45,229 nucleotides of DNA from Phycisphaerales bacterium (lineage in GTDB: Bacteria; Planctomycetota; Phycisphaerae; Tepidisphaerales; Tepidisphaeraceae): assembly GCA_025361735.1 (NCBI GenBank), contig JANYKD010000404.1, positions 1 through 45,229 of the forward strand, in the 5' to 3' direction. Positions within the stretch are counted from its first letter, which is position 1; each line of letters starts with the position of its first letter. This document shows, one piece after another, positions 1 to 7,949 of this stretch. Made by a program: the position numbers and the translations under genes. The notes under the pieces were generated by a model, which worked only from the letters and a program-made list of their open reading frames with translations, had not been told where the DNA came from and made no database searches.

Positions 1-1
1 G

Positions 2-907
2 GCGTTCTTCTACTGCTATTTCCACGAGGGCGGGTTCTCGGTGCCGACGATCCAGGCGGTGCGCACGGATACGGCCAAGCTCATCCACTATTACGGGCAT
101 GACGACTGGACGGAAGTGTTTGATCTAGCCGCGGATCCGTATGAGATGAAGAACCTCGCGAACAATCCGGCGGCCACGGCGTTGCGAACGTCGTTGGAGG
201 CCGAGTTCGTGAAACAGGCCAAGGCAATCGATTTCCGCATTCCCTCGTTTGCGGACAAGGAAGGGTCCAAGAAGGATCGGGAACCGGCCGTTGTGGGCGA
301 CGCCGAAATGCTCAATGCCTGGGTGCTGGACTATCGTTTTGATAAGGATGAGGGGAACGCGGTCGTTGATGCTTCGGGCAAGGCGAACCACGGAAAAAGC
401 AGAGGTACGACGCTTATCGCAGGTCCCAACGGCGCCAACGTGCGGCACTTTAACGGCAGGTCATTCATTACGGTCGCCAACTCGCCGTCACTGAACCCGA
501 CAGGGATTCCCTGGACCATCAACGTGGTGTTCAAGGCTGAGAAGGAAGACGGCATGATTCTCTCCCGCGGCGGTCCGAGCCACGGGTACTGCCTCTACCT
601 CGATAAAGGCCGGCCGACGTTCACCGTGGTGACACGCAGGCAGGTCCATACAATCGCGGCAAAGGCGTCGGTTGTCGGCCAGTGGGCGGACGTGACCGCC
701 TGCATTTCAGCCGAGGGACACCTGGTGTTGCAGGTCGGCGGCAACGAAGTGGCCCGGTCGGAAGTGTCCGCCACGATCAAGACCGAGCCGCGCCATGACA
801 TGCAGATCGGCGCCGATCGCGCCGCCAAAGTCCTCGAAGGCAAAGATGTCCCCGATTTCACGGGCGATATGGAACGGGTCCGGCTCTACAGTGGCGAAGC
901 GCCGTGA
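2..907 (+). CDS. Sulfatase C-terminus fused to a LamG-like domain (5' partial)
   Basis: This gene runs in from the left edge; the frame is open from base 2 and ends at TGA 905-907. The first part reads like the C-terminal subdomain of a type I sulfatase: a 'VRTDTAKLIHYY' strand, then 'EVFDLAADPYEMKNL', the usual signature near the end of planctomycete sulfatases. The catalytic Cys/Ser-x-Pro-x-Arg region would lie outside the window. From about base 320 a second domain begins ('LDYRFDKDEGNAVVDASG') that resembles a concanavalin/LamG-type beta-sandwich, often fused to secreted carbohydrate-active enzymes. Inferred role: desulfation of sulfated polysaccharide outside the cytoplasm, with the sandwich domain binding glycan. 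The family call rests on motif resemblance; the substrate cannot be told. Confidence 0.82.
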   Translation, partial: AFFYCYFHEGGFSVPTIQAVRTDTAKLIHYYGHDDWTEVFDLAADPYEMKNLANNPAATALRTSLEAEFVKQAKAIDFRIPSFADKEGSKKDREPAVVGDAEMLNAWVLDYRFDKDEGNAVVDASGKANHGKSRGTTLIAGPNGANVRHFNGRSFITVANSPSLNPTGIPWTINVVFKAEKEDGMILSRGGPSHGYCLYLDKGRPTFTVVTRRQVHTIAAKASVVGQWADVTACISAEGHLVLQVGGNEVARSEVSATIKTEPRHDMQIGADRAAKVLEGKDVPDFTGDMERVRLYSGEAP

Positions 908-1006
908 TGAAGAAGATCCGGCGCGTGGATACTCCATTGGATCGGCGTTACCTTTGCGGCAGGAACGGTGTTGTCCGAGACGCGCTGATTGCTATGGGAA
1001 TGCCGA

Positions 1007-1915
1007 ATGAGACAGATTTTGATCTTTGCCAATCCGATTTCGGGGCTGGGCAAGGGGCTGGGCATGGCTCGCCGGCTCGAGCGGTGTTTCGCTCGCCAGG
1101 GAATGCGGCCCCTGGTCATTCTTGAGAAAGCAGATCGGGCGGAGTTGCCGCCGCTGGACACGATTGAGGCGGCCATTTCCATCGGGGGTGACGGGACCTT
1201 GCGCCATGTGGCCGAGCGATTGGTCACGGAGACTCAGGCGGCGGACCTCAATGTGCTCCCGTTCCCGATGGCCATTGTGCCCATGGGCACGGCGAACCTC
1301 ATGGCACTTCACACGGGCAATACCTGGCGCGACGACCGACTGGAGACGGAACTGCCGGCCGCTCTGTGCCGGGGCCAGACCCGGCTCGTGGACGTGGCAC
1401 GGACGCAACGCGGGATATTCCTGATCATGGTGGGAGTTGGCGTGGATGGATCGATCATCCACGAATTACATCGAACGCGTACCGGGCCGATCTCCATTCT
1501 GAATTACCTGCGGCCGACCATGCACGCCCTGTGCAGCTACGATTTTCCCGAAGTCGCGGTGGAGGTGGACGGAGAGCCGGTCTTCCCGATGCAGAGCGGG
1601 CTGGTGTTTGTGGGCAACGCCAGGGAATACGGGACGGGGTTTCCACTGCTGACGCATGCGCAAAGCGACGATGGGCTCCTGGATGTGCTGGCCATACCTG
1701 TAAACAGCCGGTCGCAACTGCTGCGGCTCGGCATGGCGATGATGACGGGGGAGCACGTGCGCGAAGAAGGCGTGCTTTACGTGAGAGGAAAGCATGTGCA
1801 GGTGCGCTCGCAGCGGCCAGTGCCCGTGCAGATCGACGGGGAAGTTGCGGGATTTTCTCCCGTGACGGTTGACTTGCTGCCGATGCGGGTCCCGTTTATT
1901 GTTCGCGGCCAATGA
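1007..1915 (+). CDS. Diacylglycerol/sphingosine kinase-family lipid kinase (YegS/DagK-like)
   Basis: The N-terminus 'RQILIFANPISGLGKG' is the nucleotide-binding start of the DAGK catalytic domain, and 'ISIGGDGTLRHVAERL' is the family's hallmark GGDGT loop. A later 'MGTANLMA' matches the conserved GT.N..A segment. The 302-residue length is normal for bacterial YegS/DgkB-type proteins. An in-frame TTG at 989 would add six residues, but ATG 1007 puts the beta-strand right at the start and is preferred. Its TGA overlaps the kdsA start (ATGA), so the two are probably translated together. Known family role: ATP-dependent phosphorylation of diacylglycerol or related lipids at the inner membrane. The link to KDO synthesis suggests an envelope lipid job, which is inference. 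Confidence 0.85.
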   Translation: MRQILIFANPISGLGKGLGMARRLERCFARQGMRPLVILEKADRAELPPLDTIEAAISIGGDGTLRHVAERLVTETQAADLNVLPFPMAIVPMGTANLMALHTGNTWRDDRLETELPAALCRGQTRLVDVARTQRGIFLIMVGVGVDGSIIHELHRTRTGPISILNYLRPTMHALCSYDFPEVAVEVDGEPVFPMQSGLVFVGNAREYGTGFPLLTHAQSDDGLLDVLAIPVNSRSQLLRLGMAMMTGEHVREEGVLYVRGKHVQVRSQRPVPVQIDGEVAGFSPVTVDLLPMRVPFIVRGQ

Positions 1916-2727
1916 CCCTCCAGGAAATCATCAAGTCGGAGTCGGCCCCGTTGTTTGTCATCGCAGGGCCGTGTGTGATCGAATCGGCGGAGTTGTGCCT
2001 CTCGATCGCGCGGTTCATGCGCGACCGCTGCCGCGAGCTGGGCCTGCCGTATATCTTCAAGGCCAGCTTCGACAAGGCCAACCGCTCGGCGGGGTCAAGC
2101 TTTCGCGGCCCGGGCCTGGTTGACGGGCTGGCGGTGCTGCGGCGCGTCAAAGAGGAAGTCGGCGTGCCGGTGTTGACGGACGTCCATGAGACTGAGCAGG
2201 TGGCGACGGCGGGGGCAACGGTCGACGTGCTGCAAATACCAGCGTTCCTGGCGCGGCAGACGGAATTGCTCATGGCGTGCGGGCGCACGGGCAAGGTGGT
2301 GAATATCAAGAAGGGACAGTTCATGTCGCCCCAGGAAATGGGCAACGCCGTCGAGAAGGTCCGCTCGATGGGCAACGCGAAGGTCATGCTCACCGAGCGC
2401 GGCACGTTCTTCGGCTACAACCGGCTGGTGAACGACATGACCGCGCTGGCGGTCATGCGGGATTTCGGTGTGCCCGTTGTGTTTGACGCAACACACTCGA
2501 CTCAGCAACCGGGCGGCATGGGTAATGCCAGCGGAGGGAATCCGAAGTTGGCCCCCCTGCTGGCGCGGGCCGCGGTGGCGGCCGGGGCGGATGGGTTGTT
2601 CATCGAATGCCATCCGGAGCCGGCGAAGGCCAAGTCGGATGCCTCGTCGATGGTCACGCTGGAGGCAGCCGCGAGGCTGCTCGGAGAGTGCAAGGCGATC
2701 GCGGAGTTGCGTAAGACGTGGAAGTAG
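1912..2727 (+). CDS. kdsA: 3-deoxy-8-phosphooctulonate synthase (KDO-8-P synthase)
   Basis: KdsA condenses phosphoenolpyruvate with arabinose-5-phosphate to give KDO-8-phosphate, the precursor of the lipopolysaccharide inner core. Visible motifs are 'FVIAGPCVIES' (residues 15-25), 'KASFDKANRS', 'LTDVHE', 'DATHSTQQPG' and 'FIECHPEP'. The Cys in 'GPC' (residue 21), together with the later His, Glu and Asp, fits the metal-dependent class typified by Aquifex KdsA; the E. coli metal-independent enzyme has Asn at that place. Length is 271 residues, slightly below the usual 280. The start overlaps the upstream lipid-kinase stop by four bases. A nine-copy octamer repeat begins three bases after the TAG stop. 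This gene supports a Gram-negative envelope with a KDO-containing glycolipid. Confidence 0.96.
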   Translation: MTLQEIIKSESAPLFVIAGPCVIESAELCLSIARFMRDRCRELGLPYIFKASFDKANRSAGSSFRGPGLVDGLAVLRRVKEEVGVPVLTDVHETEQVATAGATVDVLQIPAFLARQTELLMACGRTGKVVNIKKGQFMSPQEMGNAVEKVRSMGNAKVMLTERGTFFGYNRLVNDMTALAVMRDFGVPVVFDATHSTQQPGGMGNASGGNPKLAPLLARAAVAAGADGLFIECHPEPAKAKSDASSMVTLEAAARLLGECKAIAELRKTWK

Positions 2728-2729
2728 GA

Positions 2730-2835
2730 GGGTTCAAGGGTTCAAGGGTTCAAGGGTTCAAGGGTTCAAGGGTTCAAGGGTTCAAGGGTTCAAGGGTTCA
2801 AGGGTCCGACTCTTGAACCCTTGAACCCTTGAACC
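2730..2835. repeat. (GGGTTCAA)x9 tandem array with inverted TTGAACCC copies
   Basis: Nine exact head-to-tail copies of the octamer GGGTTCAA fill 2730-2801. After an 11-base break (2802-2812) come two exact copies and one partial copy of the reverse complement TTGAACCC (2813-2835). The right arm can pair with any three units of the left arm, giving a stem of about 23 bp that can slide. It lies directly after kdsA, so it could end transcription or stabilise the mRNA 3' end, but there is no U-tract. Confidence 0.95.
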
Positions 2836-2889
2836 TTGATTCTTCCCTTGCACCCGTGCGTAGAGTATTATGGGACAACCGTCGGAATC

Positions 2890-3432
2890 ATGGCATCCCT
2901 GACACTCCAATCTTCGCGCAGCCTGGGACGGGCGATTGCCGTTGGCAATGCGGCCTGCCGGCAGGCGATTCTTGCGGTTCTGGCTCGGGAGGGACAGACC
3001 GCATTCGAAACCGACTGCCCATACCAGGCAATGGCGGAGTTATCGCGTAAGCCGCAGGGCTACCGGATGGTTATCCTCAGCCTGCAATCGCTGTATCGCG
3101 AGGAACTCGGAATAATCGCGGCGATCAAAGCCCACTGCCCGGACATGGATGTCTGGCTGTCGCAGACGGACGGCCGGACGAGCGCGTTGGCCGACGCACT
3201 GCGGCTCGGGGCTGACGGGATCATGGCCAACGACGGCCTGCATCGCTTGAGTCCGCCGGTCGACAAGTCGCCGGTGCCGGCGGCTGCGCCGGTCGCCACG
3301 CCGCCCACGGTTGGAGCGGCCCGCGAGATGGTGAACCGGCCAAACGAACCCGTGATGTCGGTCACGTCGACCGACGATCCTGTGTTGACTGCTGACGAAC
3401 TGCGTGCGTTGCTCCAGGAACCACCCGCATGA
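2890..3432 (+). CDS. Receiver-like (pseudo-receiver) domain protein
   Basis: The first 120 residues have the alternating strand/helix pattern of a response-regulator receiver: 'RAIAVGNAACRQAILAVLA', then 'YRMVILSLQSL', then 'MDVWLSQTDGRTSALADAL', then 'GADGIM'. The acidic pocket is not clearly kept and the usual phospho-Asp position ('VILSLQSL') lacks Asp, so phosphorylation seems unlikely. The remaining 60 residues are Pro/Ala/Val-rich and look like a linker. An upstream ATG at 2836 is possible but would start inside the region just after the repeat array, so ATG 2890 is preferred. The stop overlaps the next gene by four bases (ATGA), so this protein probably works with the diguanylate cyclase. 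Exact function unknown. Confidence 0.7.
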   Translation: MASLTLQSSRSLGRAIAVGNAACRQAILAVLAREGQTAFETDCPYQAMAELSRKPQGYRMVILSLQSLYREELGIIAAIKAHCPDMDVWLSQTDGRTSALADALRLGADGIMANDGLHRLSPPVDKSPVPAAAPVATPPTVGAAREMVNRPNEPVMSVTSTDDPVLTADELRALLQEPPA

Positions 3433-4805
3433 GCCGATTGCCTTCGGAAAGAATTCTGGTCATCGCGGATGCCGACCGTCAGGTTCGGGCGACGCTGGCT
3501 CAACTGTTGCCATTGGCCGAGGTGACTGCGGCGACGAGCTGGTTTGACGCGATCCACGAACTCGGGCGGGAACGCTTCACGACAATTCTTGCGGCCGCGG
3601 AGCCGATTGAACGCCGGCCGGAGTCGGCGGTGCGGGCGGTTCGCGGCATGGCCGGCGACGCCCGCCTGGTGTTGTTTGGACATCCCACGCTGGAACCGTT
3701 ATCGCGAAAGATGCTTGAATTCGGCTGCGACGATTACGTCGTGGCACCGCCGACGGCACTGGAACTTGGCCAGGTTCTGCGGGCGCCGCGCATGCGGATT
3801 GCGCCGGAGTTGAGCAGGGCTTCCATCGATGAAGCTCCGGCGAAGCAGGAATTTGAGCCAATCGTGGGCAATGTGGCTCTGGCCGAGATTCTGCTCGACG
3901 CCATGCTGGCAGCGCCGCACAACCCGCTGGGACATGCGGTGGCCGCTCTGTCGGCGCAACTCTCTCCGGATGCGGACGTAGTCTTTACGGCCAGGGACGA
4001 GCACGCCCCGGCCGCGCCGCAAGGGCGGATTGTGCTCTCGCATGCGGTGCGAAGCGAAGAAGGCGAGATCGGGCAGTTGCACCTGGTCTTTGCGGCACAC
4101 GAGGATGCCAACGCGGCGCGGCATCTGCTGGCGCGGCTGGCAGCGCTGGCCGGCAAGGTGCAGACGCTTCGAGACCGGCAGGCTTCGCTGCAGAAGCTGG
4201 CAATCACCGATGAGCTCACCGGGCTGTACAATGCCCGCTACTTCCGCCATTTCCTGACGCGGATCGTCGACCTTTCAAGAAGCAAGCGATTCCCGGTGAC
4301 GCTGTTCATCTTCGACATCGACAACTTCAAGCAATACAACGACCACTACGGACACGGGGCCGGTGACGAGATCCTCAAGCAGACCGCGACCTTGATGAAG
4401 CGGTGTTGCCGCGAGCACGACCTGGTGGCACGGATTGGTGGAGATGAGTTCGCGGTGGTCTTCTGGGAAAAGGAAGGCCCGCGCGTGCCGCGCCAACCCG
4501 GCGCGGCGTTCGGGAAGCCGCCGCAGACACCGGTTGAAGTGCTTAACCGTTTTCGCAGGCTGTTGGCCGCTCAGGATCTCCCGAGCCTGGGCGCAACCGG
4601 CAAGGGCGTGCTGACGATCTCCGGCGGCATCGCGGTATTCCCCTACGACGCGTGGGATGTCGACCAGCTCTTCACGGCGGCAGACAATCAACTGATGCAG
4701 CGGGCGAAAAAGGCGGGGAAGAATTCAATATATCTGGTGGGATCGGAAGAGCGATTGCCGACGGAGAAACCGGCGGACGAAGAGAAAATGCAGGACGGGG
4801 ATTAA
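3429..4805 (+). CDS. Diguanylate cyclase with N-terminal receiver-like domain (GGDEF)
   Basis: The protein (458 residues) makes cyclic di-GMP from two GTP. Residues 1-120 form a receiver-like fold ('RILVIADADRQVRATLAQLL'), again with a weak phospho-acceptor site. A middle segment of about 120 residues may be a GAF-like sensor. The GGDEF domain starts with 'DELTGLYNARYFR', continues with 'FDIDNFKQYNDHYGHGAGD', and has an intact GGDEF at residues 337-341. 'REHD' at 328-331, six residues before GGDEF, matches the RxxD product-inhibition site. A 25-30 residue insertion rich in Pro and Arg follows 'GGDEFAVVFW' before the fold resumes at 'VLTISGGIAVFP'. It should be an active, feedback-inhibited cyclase, coupled to the pseudo-receiver gene upstream. 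Confidence 0.93.
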   Translation: MSRLPSERILVIADADRQVRATLAQLLPLAEVTAATSWFDAIHELGRERFTTILAAAEPIERRPESAVRAVRGMAGDARLVLFGHPTLEPLSRKMLEFGCDDYVVAPPTALELGQVLRAPRMRIAPELSRASIDEAPAKQEFEPIVGNVALAEILLDAMLAAPHNPLGHAVAALSAQLSPDADVVFTARDEHAPAAPQGRIVLSHAVRSEEGEIGQLHLVFAAHEDANAARHLLARLAALAGKVQTLRDRQASLQKLAITDELTGLYNARYFRHFLTRIVDLSRSKRFPVTLFIFDIDNFKQYNDHYGHGAGDEILKQTATLMKRCCREHDLVARIGGDEFAVVFWEKEGPRVPRQPGAAFGKPPQTPVEVLNRFRRLLAAQDLPSLGATGKGVLTISGGIAVFPYDAWDVDQLFTAADNQLMQRAKKAGKNSIYLVGSEERLPTEKPADEEKMQDGD

Positions 4806-4919
4806 ACACGAAGACACGAAGGCACGAAGCGGGTTCTGGTATGATCTCACGCACAGACGCGGGGACAAAAAGAATGACTGTGTTTCAGGTTTTTTCTGCG
4901 TCTCTGCGCCTCTGCGCGA
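4806..4919. repeat. Two dispersed-repeat fragments flanking and entering a gene start
   Basis: At 4806-4830 there is a run of related units (ACACGAAG, ACACGAAG, GCACGAAG). At about 4894-4919 there is 'TCTGCGTCTCTGCGCCTC' followed by TGCGCG, a second degenerate repeat. The first type recurs inside dnaE2 (43191-43262). The second is translated as 'SASLRLCAS' in the following zincin gene. Confidence 0.8.
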
Positions 4920-5959
4920 GTTGGAAAGTGCTTTTGCTTTGCCTGCTGTCGATTCGCGTATCGGCTCAGGAGGATGTGGCCAAGAGCCTCGGCGAGGGCT
5001 TCAATGTCTATCAGTCAGGGCACTTCTCGCTGGTGACGAATTCGCCGGCGATGGCCGGGCAGGCGCAACTGGCGGTGCTCGAGGATACCTGGGAGACGTT
5101 CTTCCGCGAGACGGCGCGGATCGGCCTGGAACCGAAGAAGCCGGAGCAACGGCTGGCGTGCGTGCTGTTTGAGAAGCGGGCGCAGTTTCTCGACTATCTC
5201 AAGAGCCTTGGCGAGACCGAGGCCGACTGGACGGCCGGGATATTTCTGGCGCAGCGCGGGCAAACGGTTTTCTTTCACGATGCGGACAACCCGGCATTTG
5301 CGGAGATCCTGCAGGAACTGGCAACGCTGGATGCGGACCTCGCCCAGGCCCGGGCGCAGTTTGAGAAGACGCCCAACGGCGAGACGGCGCGGCGCATCCA
5401 GTTGCAGGAGAAGATCAAGCGGCTGGCGAATCAGCGGGCGGACTTCCATCGGCGATTTGTCGCCGTGGCATCGGCGTCAACGCTGGGTAAATCGCGGCAC
5501 GAGACAGCCCACCAACTCTTCTTCACAACGGGCCTTCAGAATGCCTCGCGGCAATATCCATGGTTCCTGGCCGAAGGCCTGGCGTGCCTGTTCGAGACCG
5601 CCGACAAGACCGGCCAGTCCGGGCCGGGCCTTCCGAACGAATGGCGGCTGATGAGCTATCGGCGGGCGAAACAGGCAAATGGGTTGCTGACGGTGAAGGA
5701 ACTGCTCGCATATACACCCGGCAACCAGGACGACGAGCGCACAGTGGCGTGGCGTTACGCCCAGGCGTGGGGGCTGATGCATTACCTCTGGAACAGCCGC
5801 CCGGCGGACTTGTGTGCATTGATGGCGGATATCAACGACAGTCCGGACGCGAAGGCATGGCCGGGGATTTTCGAGAAACGGCTGGGCTCTGATCTGGGTG
5901 AACTGGACCGGTGGGTTAGAGAGGATGTGGAAGCGCTCGAAGCCAGGAAACTTCCGTAG
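4841..5959 (+). CDS. Secreted zincin-type metallopeptidase, DUF1570-like
   Basis: Counting from ATG 4841 the protein has 372 residues. A hydrophobic stretch 'WKVLLLCLLSIRVSAQ' (28-43) is a signal peptide with a likely cut after SAQ or SA. The catalytic motif is 'HETAH' (220-224), a perfect HExxH zinc site; 'WFLAEGLACLFE' (241-252) offers Glu245 as third ligand, as in the planctomycete DUF1570/peptidase-MA-like group. ATG 4874 is an alternative start. Residues about 18-27 ('FSASLRLCAS') are translated from a dispersed repeat, so the leader is partly repeat DNA. The TAG stop lies inside another repeat (5956-5979). Predicted role: an exported peptidase of unknown substrate. Confidence 0.82.
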   Translation: MISRTDAGTKRMTVFQVFSASLRLCASWKVLLLCLLSIRVSAQEDVAKSLGEGFNVYQSGHFSLVTNSPAMAGQAQLAVLEDTWETFFRETARIGLEPKKPEQRLACVLFEKRAQFLDYLKSLGETEADWTAGIFLAQRGQTVFFHDADNPAFAEILQELATLDADLAQARAQFEKTPNGETARRIQLQEKIKRLANQRADFHRRFVAVASASTLGKSRHETAHQLFFTTGLQNASRQYPWFLAEGLACLFETADKTGQSGPGLPNEWRLMSYRRAKQANGLLTVKELLAYTPGNQDDERTVAWRYAQAWGLMHYLWNSRPADLCALMADINDSPDAKAWPGIFEKRLGSDLGELDRWVREDVEALEARKLP

Positions 5960-6025
5960 GGTCCGCTTCAGCGGACGCGCCGTACCGCAGATCACATCAA
6001 CCGCGTCCGCTGAAGCGGACCCTAC
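5956..6025. repeat. Perfect 24-bp inverted repeat
   Basis: 5956-5979 and 6002-6025 are exact reverse complements, separated by 22 bases. Each arm also contains its own small palindrome, GTCCGCTTCAGCGGAC. The left arm provides the TAG stop codon (5957-5959) of the preceding peptidase gene. The structure could act as a terminator-like hairpin but has no U-tract. The last eight bases of the window (45222-45229, GTAGGGTC) equal the first eight bases of this arm. Confidence 0.95.
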
Positions 6026-6268
6026 ACCAGTTGCGTGAATTGGATCGGCGCGTGAGAGAGGCCGTGGAGGAGATGGTGCCTACGTCCAAAGCCCCGGGGC
6101 GTTGATGCGGAATTGTTTTGCGTTTTCCCAGTGAGGACAATTACTTGCGACAAAAAATCTTGTGCCTTGCCGGATGAGCCGGTAGTATTCCAACCCACCA
6201 TCCATATTGGGATTGGGTGGTGCAGAACGTGGGTTCGCGTTCGGCAAATCATTTTGTGAGGAGACCAC
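5960..6268. other. Intergenic region upstream of the MFS gene
   Basis: Beyond the inverted repeat, 6026-6268 has no convincing coding frame. It presumably carries the promoter of the MFS gene, though I could not pick -35/-10 boxes with confidence. A good ribosome binding site (GAGGAG) precedes ATG 6269. Confidence 0.6.
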
Positions 6269-7837
6269 ATGACTGAGACCAACCGTATCGGTGGAGAACA
6301 GAATGTTCACACCGGCCAGATCTTCATCGCCAGTTTCCTTGTCCTGATCGCCGCCGGCATCGGCTTTGGCGTTCGCGGCGGCATCCTGGGCGACTGGTCG
6401 GCCTTGTTCGGGTTTACACAGACCGAGCTCGGCGGCATCACGGGCGGCGGCCTGGCCGGGTTCGGATTCACGATCATCATCTGCTCCTTGTTCATCGACA
6501 AGGTGGGCTACAAGTTTCTATTGTCCATCGCATTCGCGTTGCACCTTCTTTCGGCCATTCTGACCTTGGCCGCTGGCCCGGTATTTCATGCGGCCGGCAA
6601 GAACGCGACTTACTGGTGCCTCTACGTCGCAATGTTCATGTTCTCTCTGGGCAATGGGCTTGGCGAAGCGGTCATTAATCCGCTGACCGCGACGCTCTTC
6701 CCGAAGAACAAGACACACTGGCTCAACATCCTCCATGCCGGCTGGCCGGCGGGATTGGTCCTGGGCGCGCTGTTCGCCTTCCTGTTCGTGGGTAAGGGAG
6801 CCGCCGTCATGCCGCTCCGTTGGGAAATTCCCATGCTCGTGTTCATGGTCCCCACGGTGTTGTACGGAATTATCACCCTCAAGAACAAGTTCCCGGTCTC
6901 CGAAGCCAGTGCCGCTGGTGTTGGTCTGCCGACCATGATCGCCACCGTGCTGACCTCCCCGATCTTCCTGTTCCTGCTGTTCATCCATGCCATGGTCGGC
7001 TATGTCGAACTCGGCACCGACTCCTGGATCAGCAACATCATGAACAACGTCATCCCGGGCAAGGCCCTGCTGTTGTTCATCTACACCTCCAGCATGATGT
7101 TCATCCTCCGGTTCTTCGCCGGCCCGATTGTCCACAGGATCAATCCGCTCGGTCTGCTCTGCATCTCCGCGTGCTGCGGCGCTACGGGCCTGTTCCTGCT
7201 CGGCACGGTCAACACCGGACTCATGTGCGTGGCGGCAGCCACTGTCTACGGCATCGGCAAGACCTTCCTCTGGCCCACGATGCTCGGTGTCGCCGGCGAA
7301 CGCTATCCCAAAGCAGGTGCTCTGGGCATGGGTCTGCTCGGTGGTGTGGGAATGCTTTCAGCGGGTTTCCTTGCCGGTCCCGGCATCGGTTACAAGCAGG
7401 ATGCGAACGCCTCGAAGGATCTCCAGCGGACCTCAATGGCGGCATACGACCGTTACAAGGCGGCCGACAAGAACAGCTTCCTCTTCTTCCCCGCGATCCA
7501 GGGCCTCGACGGCGCCAAGGTTGCCGTTCTTGAAGACGATGGCAAGGGCATGGCCGATGAACTGGCCTTGAATGAGAAGAACAAGAAGAAGGACGAAAAC
7601 CTCGACAAACTCAACACCTGGTGGACCACCGCCAAGGCGACCGCCGCGGCTGACAAGAAGCCGGTGATCGATGCCCGGTTGTACGGTGGCCGCATGGCAT
7701 TGAAGCTCACGGCTCTCGTGCCGTCGACGATGGCGATCTGCTATCTGCTGCTGGTCGGGTACTTCGTCTCCAAGGGCGGCTACAAGGCGGTCCACCTGGA
7801 CGCCAACGGCAACGAAGTTGAATCGGCTGGCCATTGA
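6269..7837 (+). CDS. MFS permease with a large soluble loop before the last helix
   Basis: A 522-residue polytopic membrane protein of the major facilitator type. About a dozen hydrophobic segments are visible, starting with 'IFIASFLVLIAAGIGFGVRG'; 'SLFIDKVGYKFLL' fits the MFS loop 2-3 motif A position. A hydrophilic stretch of about 100 residues (roughly 375-475, rich in Lys, Asp and Ala) interrupts the last helices and is not part of a standard 12-helix MFS. GAGGAG before ATG 6269 supports the start. A strong intrinsic terminator follows at 7871, so this is a single-gene unit. Sugar or metabolite transport is likely from the family; the substrate is unknown. Confidence 0.82.
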   Translation: MTETNRIGGEQNVHTGQIFIASFLVLIAAGIGFGVRGGILGDWSALFGFTQTELGGITGGGLAGFGFTIIICSLFIDKVGYKFLLSIAFALHLLSAILTLAAGPVFHAAGKNATYWCLYVAMFMFSLGNGLGEAVINPLTATLFPKNKTHWLNILHAGWPAGLVLGALFAFLFVGKGAAVMPLRWEIPMLVFMVPTVLYGIITLKNKFPVSEASAAGVGLPTMIATVLTSPIFLFLLFIHAMVGYVELGTDSWISNIMNNVIPGKALLLFIYTSSMMFILRFFAGPIVHRINPLGLLCISACCGATGLFLLGTVNTGLMCVAAATVYGIGKTFLWPTMLGVAGERYPKAGALGMGLLGGVGMLSAGFLAGPGIGYKQDANASKDLQRTSMAAYDRYKAADKNSFLFFPAIQGLDGAKVAVLEDDGKGMADELALNEKNKKKDENLDKLNTWWTTAKATAAADKKPVIDARLYGGRMALKLTALVPSTMAICYLLLVGYFVSKGGYKAVHLDANGNEVESAGH

Positions 7838-7870
7838 TAGGTGCAAGCCACAGTCTATTGTGACAAGCCA

Positions 7871-7905
7871 AAGCCCCCGGACCTGCGTCCGGGGGCTTCT
7901 TGTTT
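7871..7905 (+). terminator. Rho-independent terminator after the MFS gene
   Basis: AAGCCCCCGGAC (7871-7882) pairs perfectly with GTCCGGGGGCTT (7887-7898) around the loop CTGC, followed by CTTGTTT. This 12-bp GC-rich stem with a T-rich tail separates the permease gene from hemL. Confidence 0.92.
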
Positions 7906-7949
7906 GCCATCTTCCGCCCGGTGCCCCGATGCTCTATGATACTTGCATC

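Noticed and set aside
2730-2835. CRISPR array or tRNA-like T-loop repeats (GGTTCAA)
   Set aside because: Units are 8 bases with no spacers, and there is no acceptor stem or anticodon arm; the match to GGTTCAA is chance.
7818-7949. N-terminal extension of hemL
   Set aside because: It would run through the intrinsic terminator at 7871-7905, and HemL proteins start near ATG 7950.
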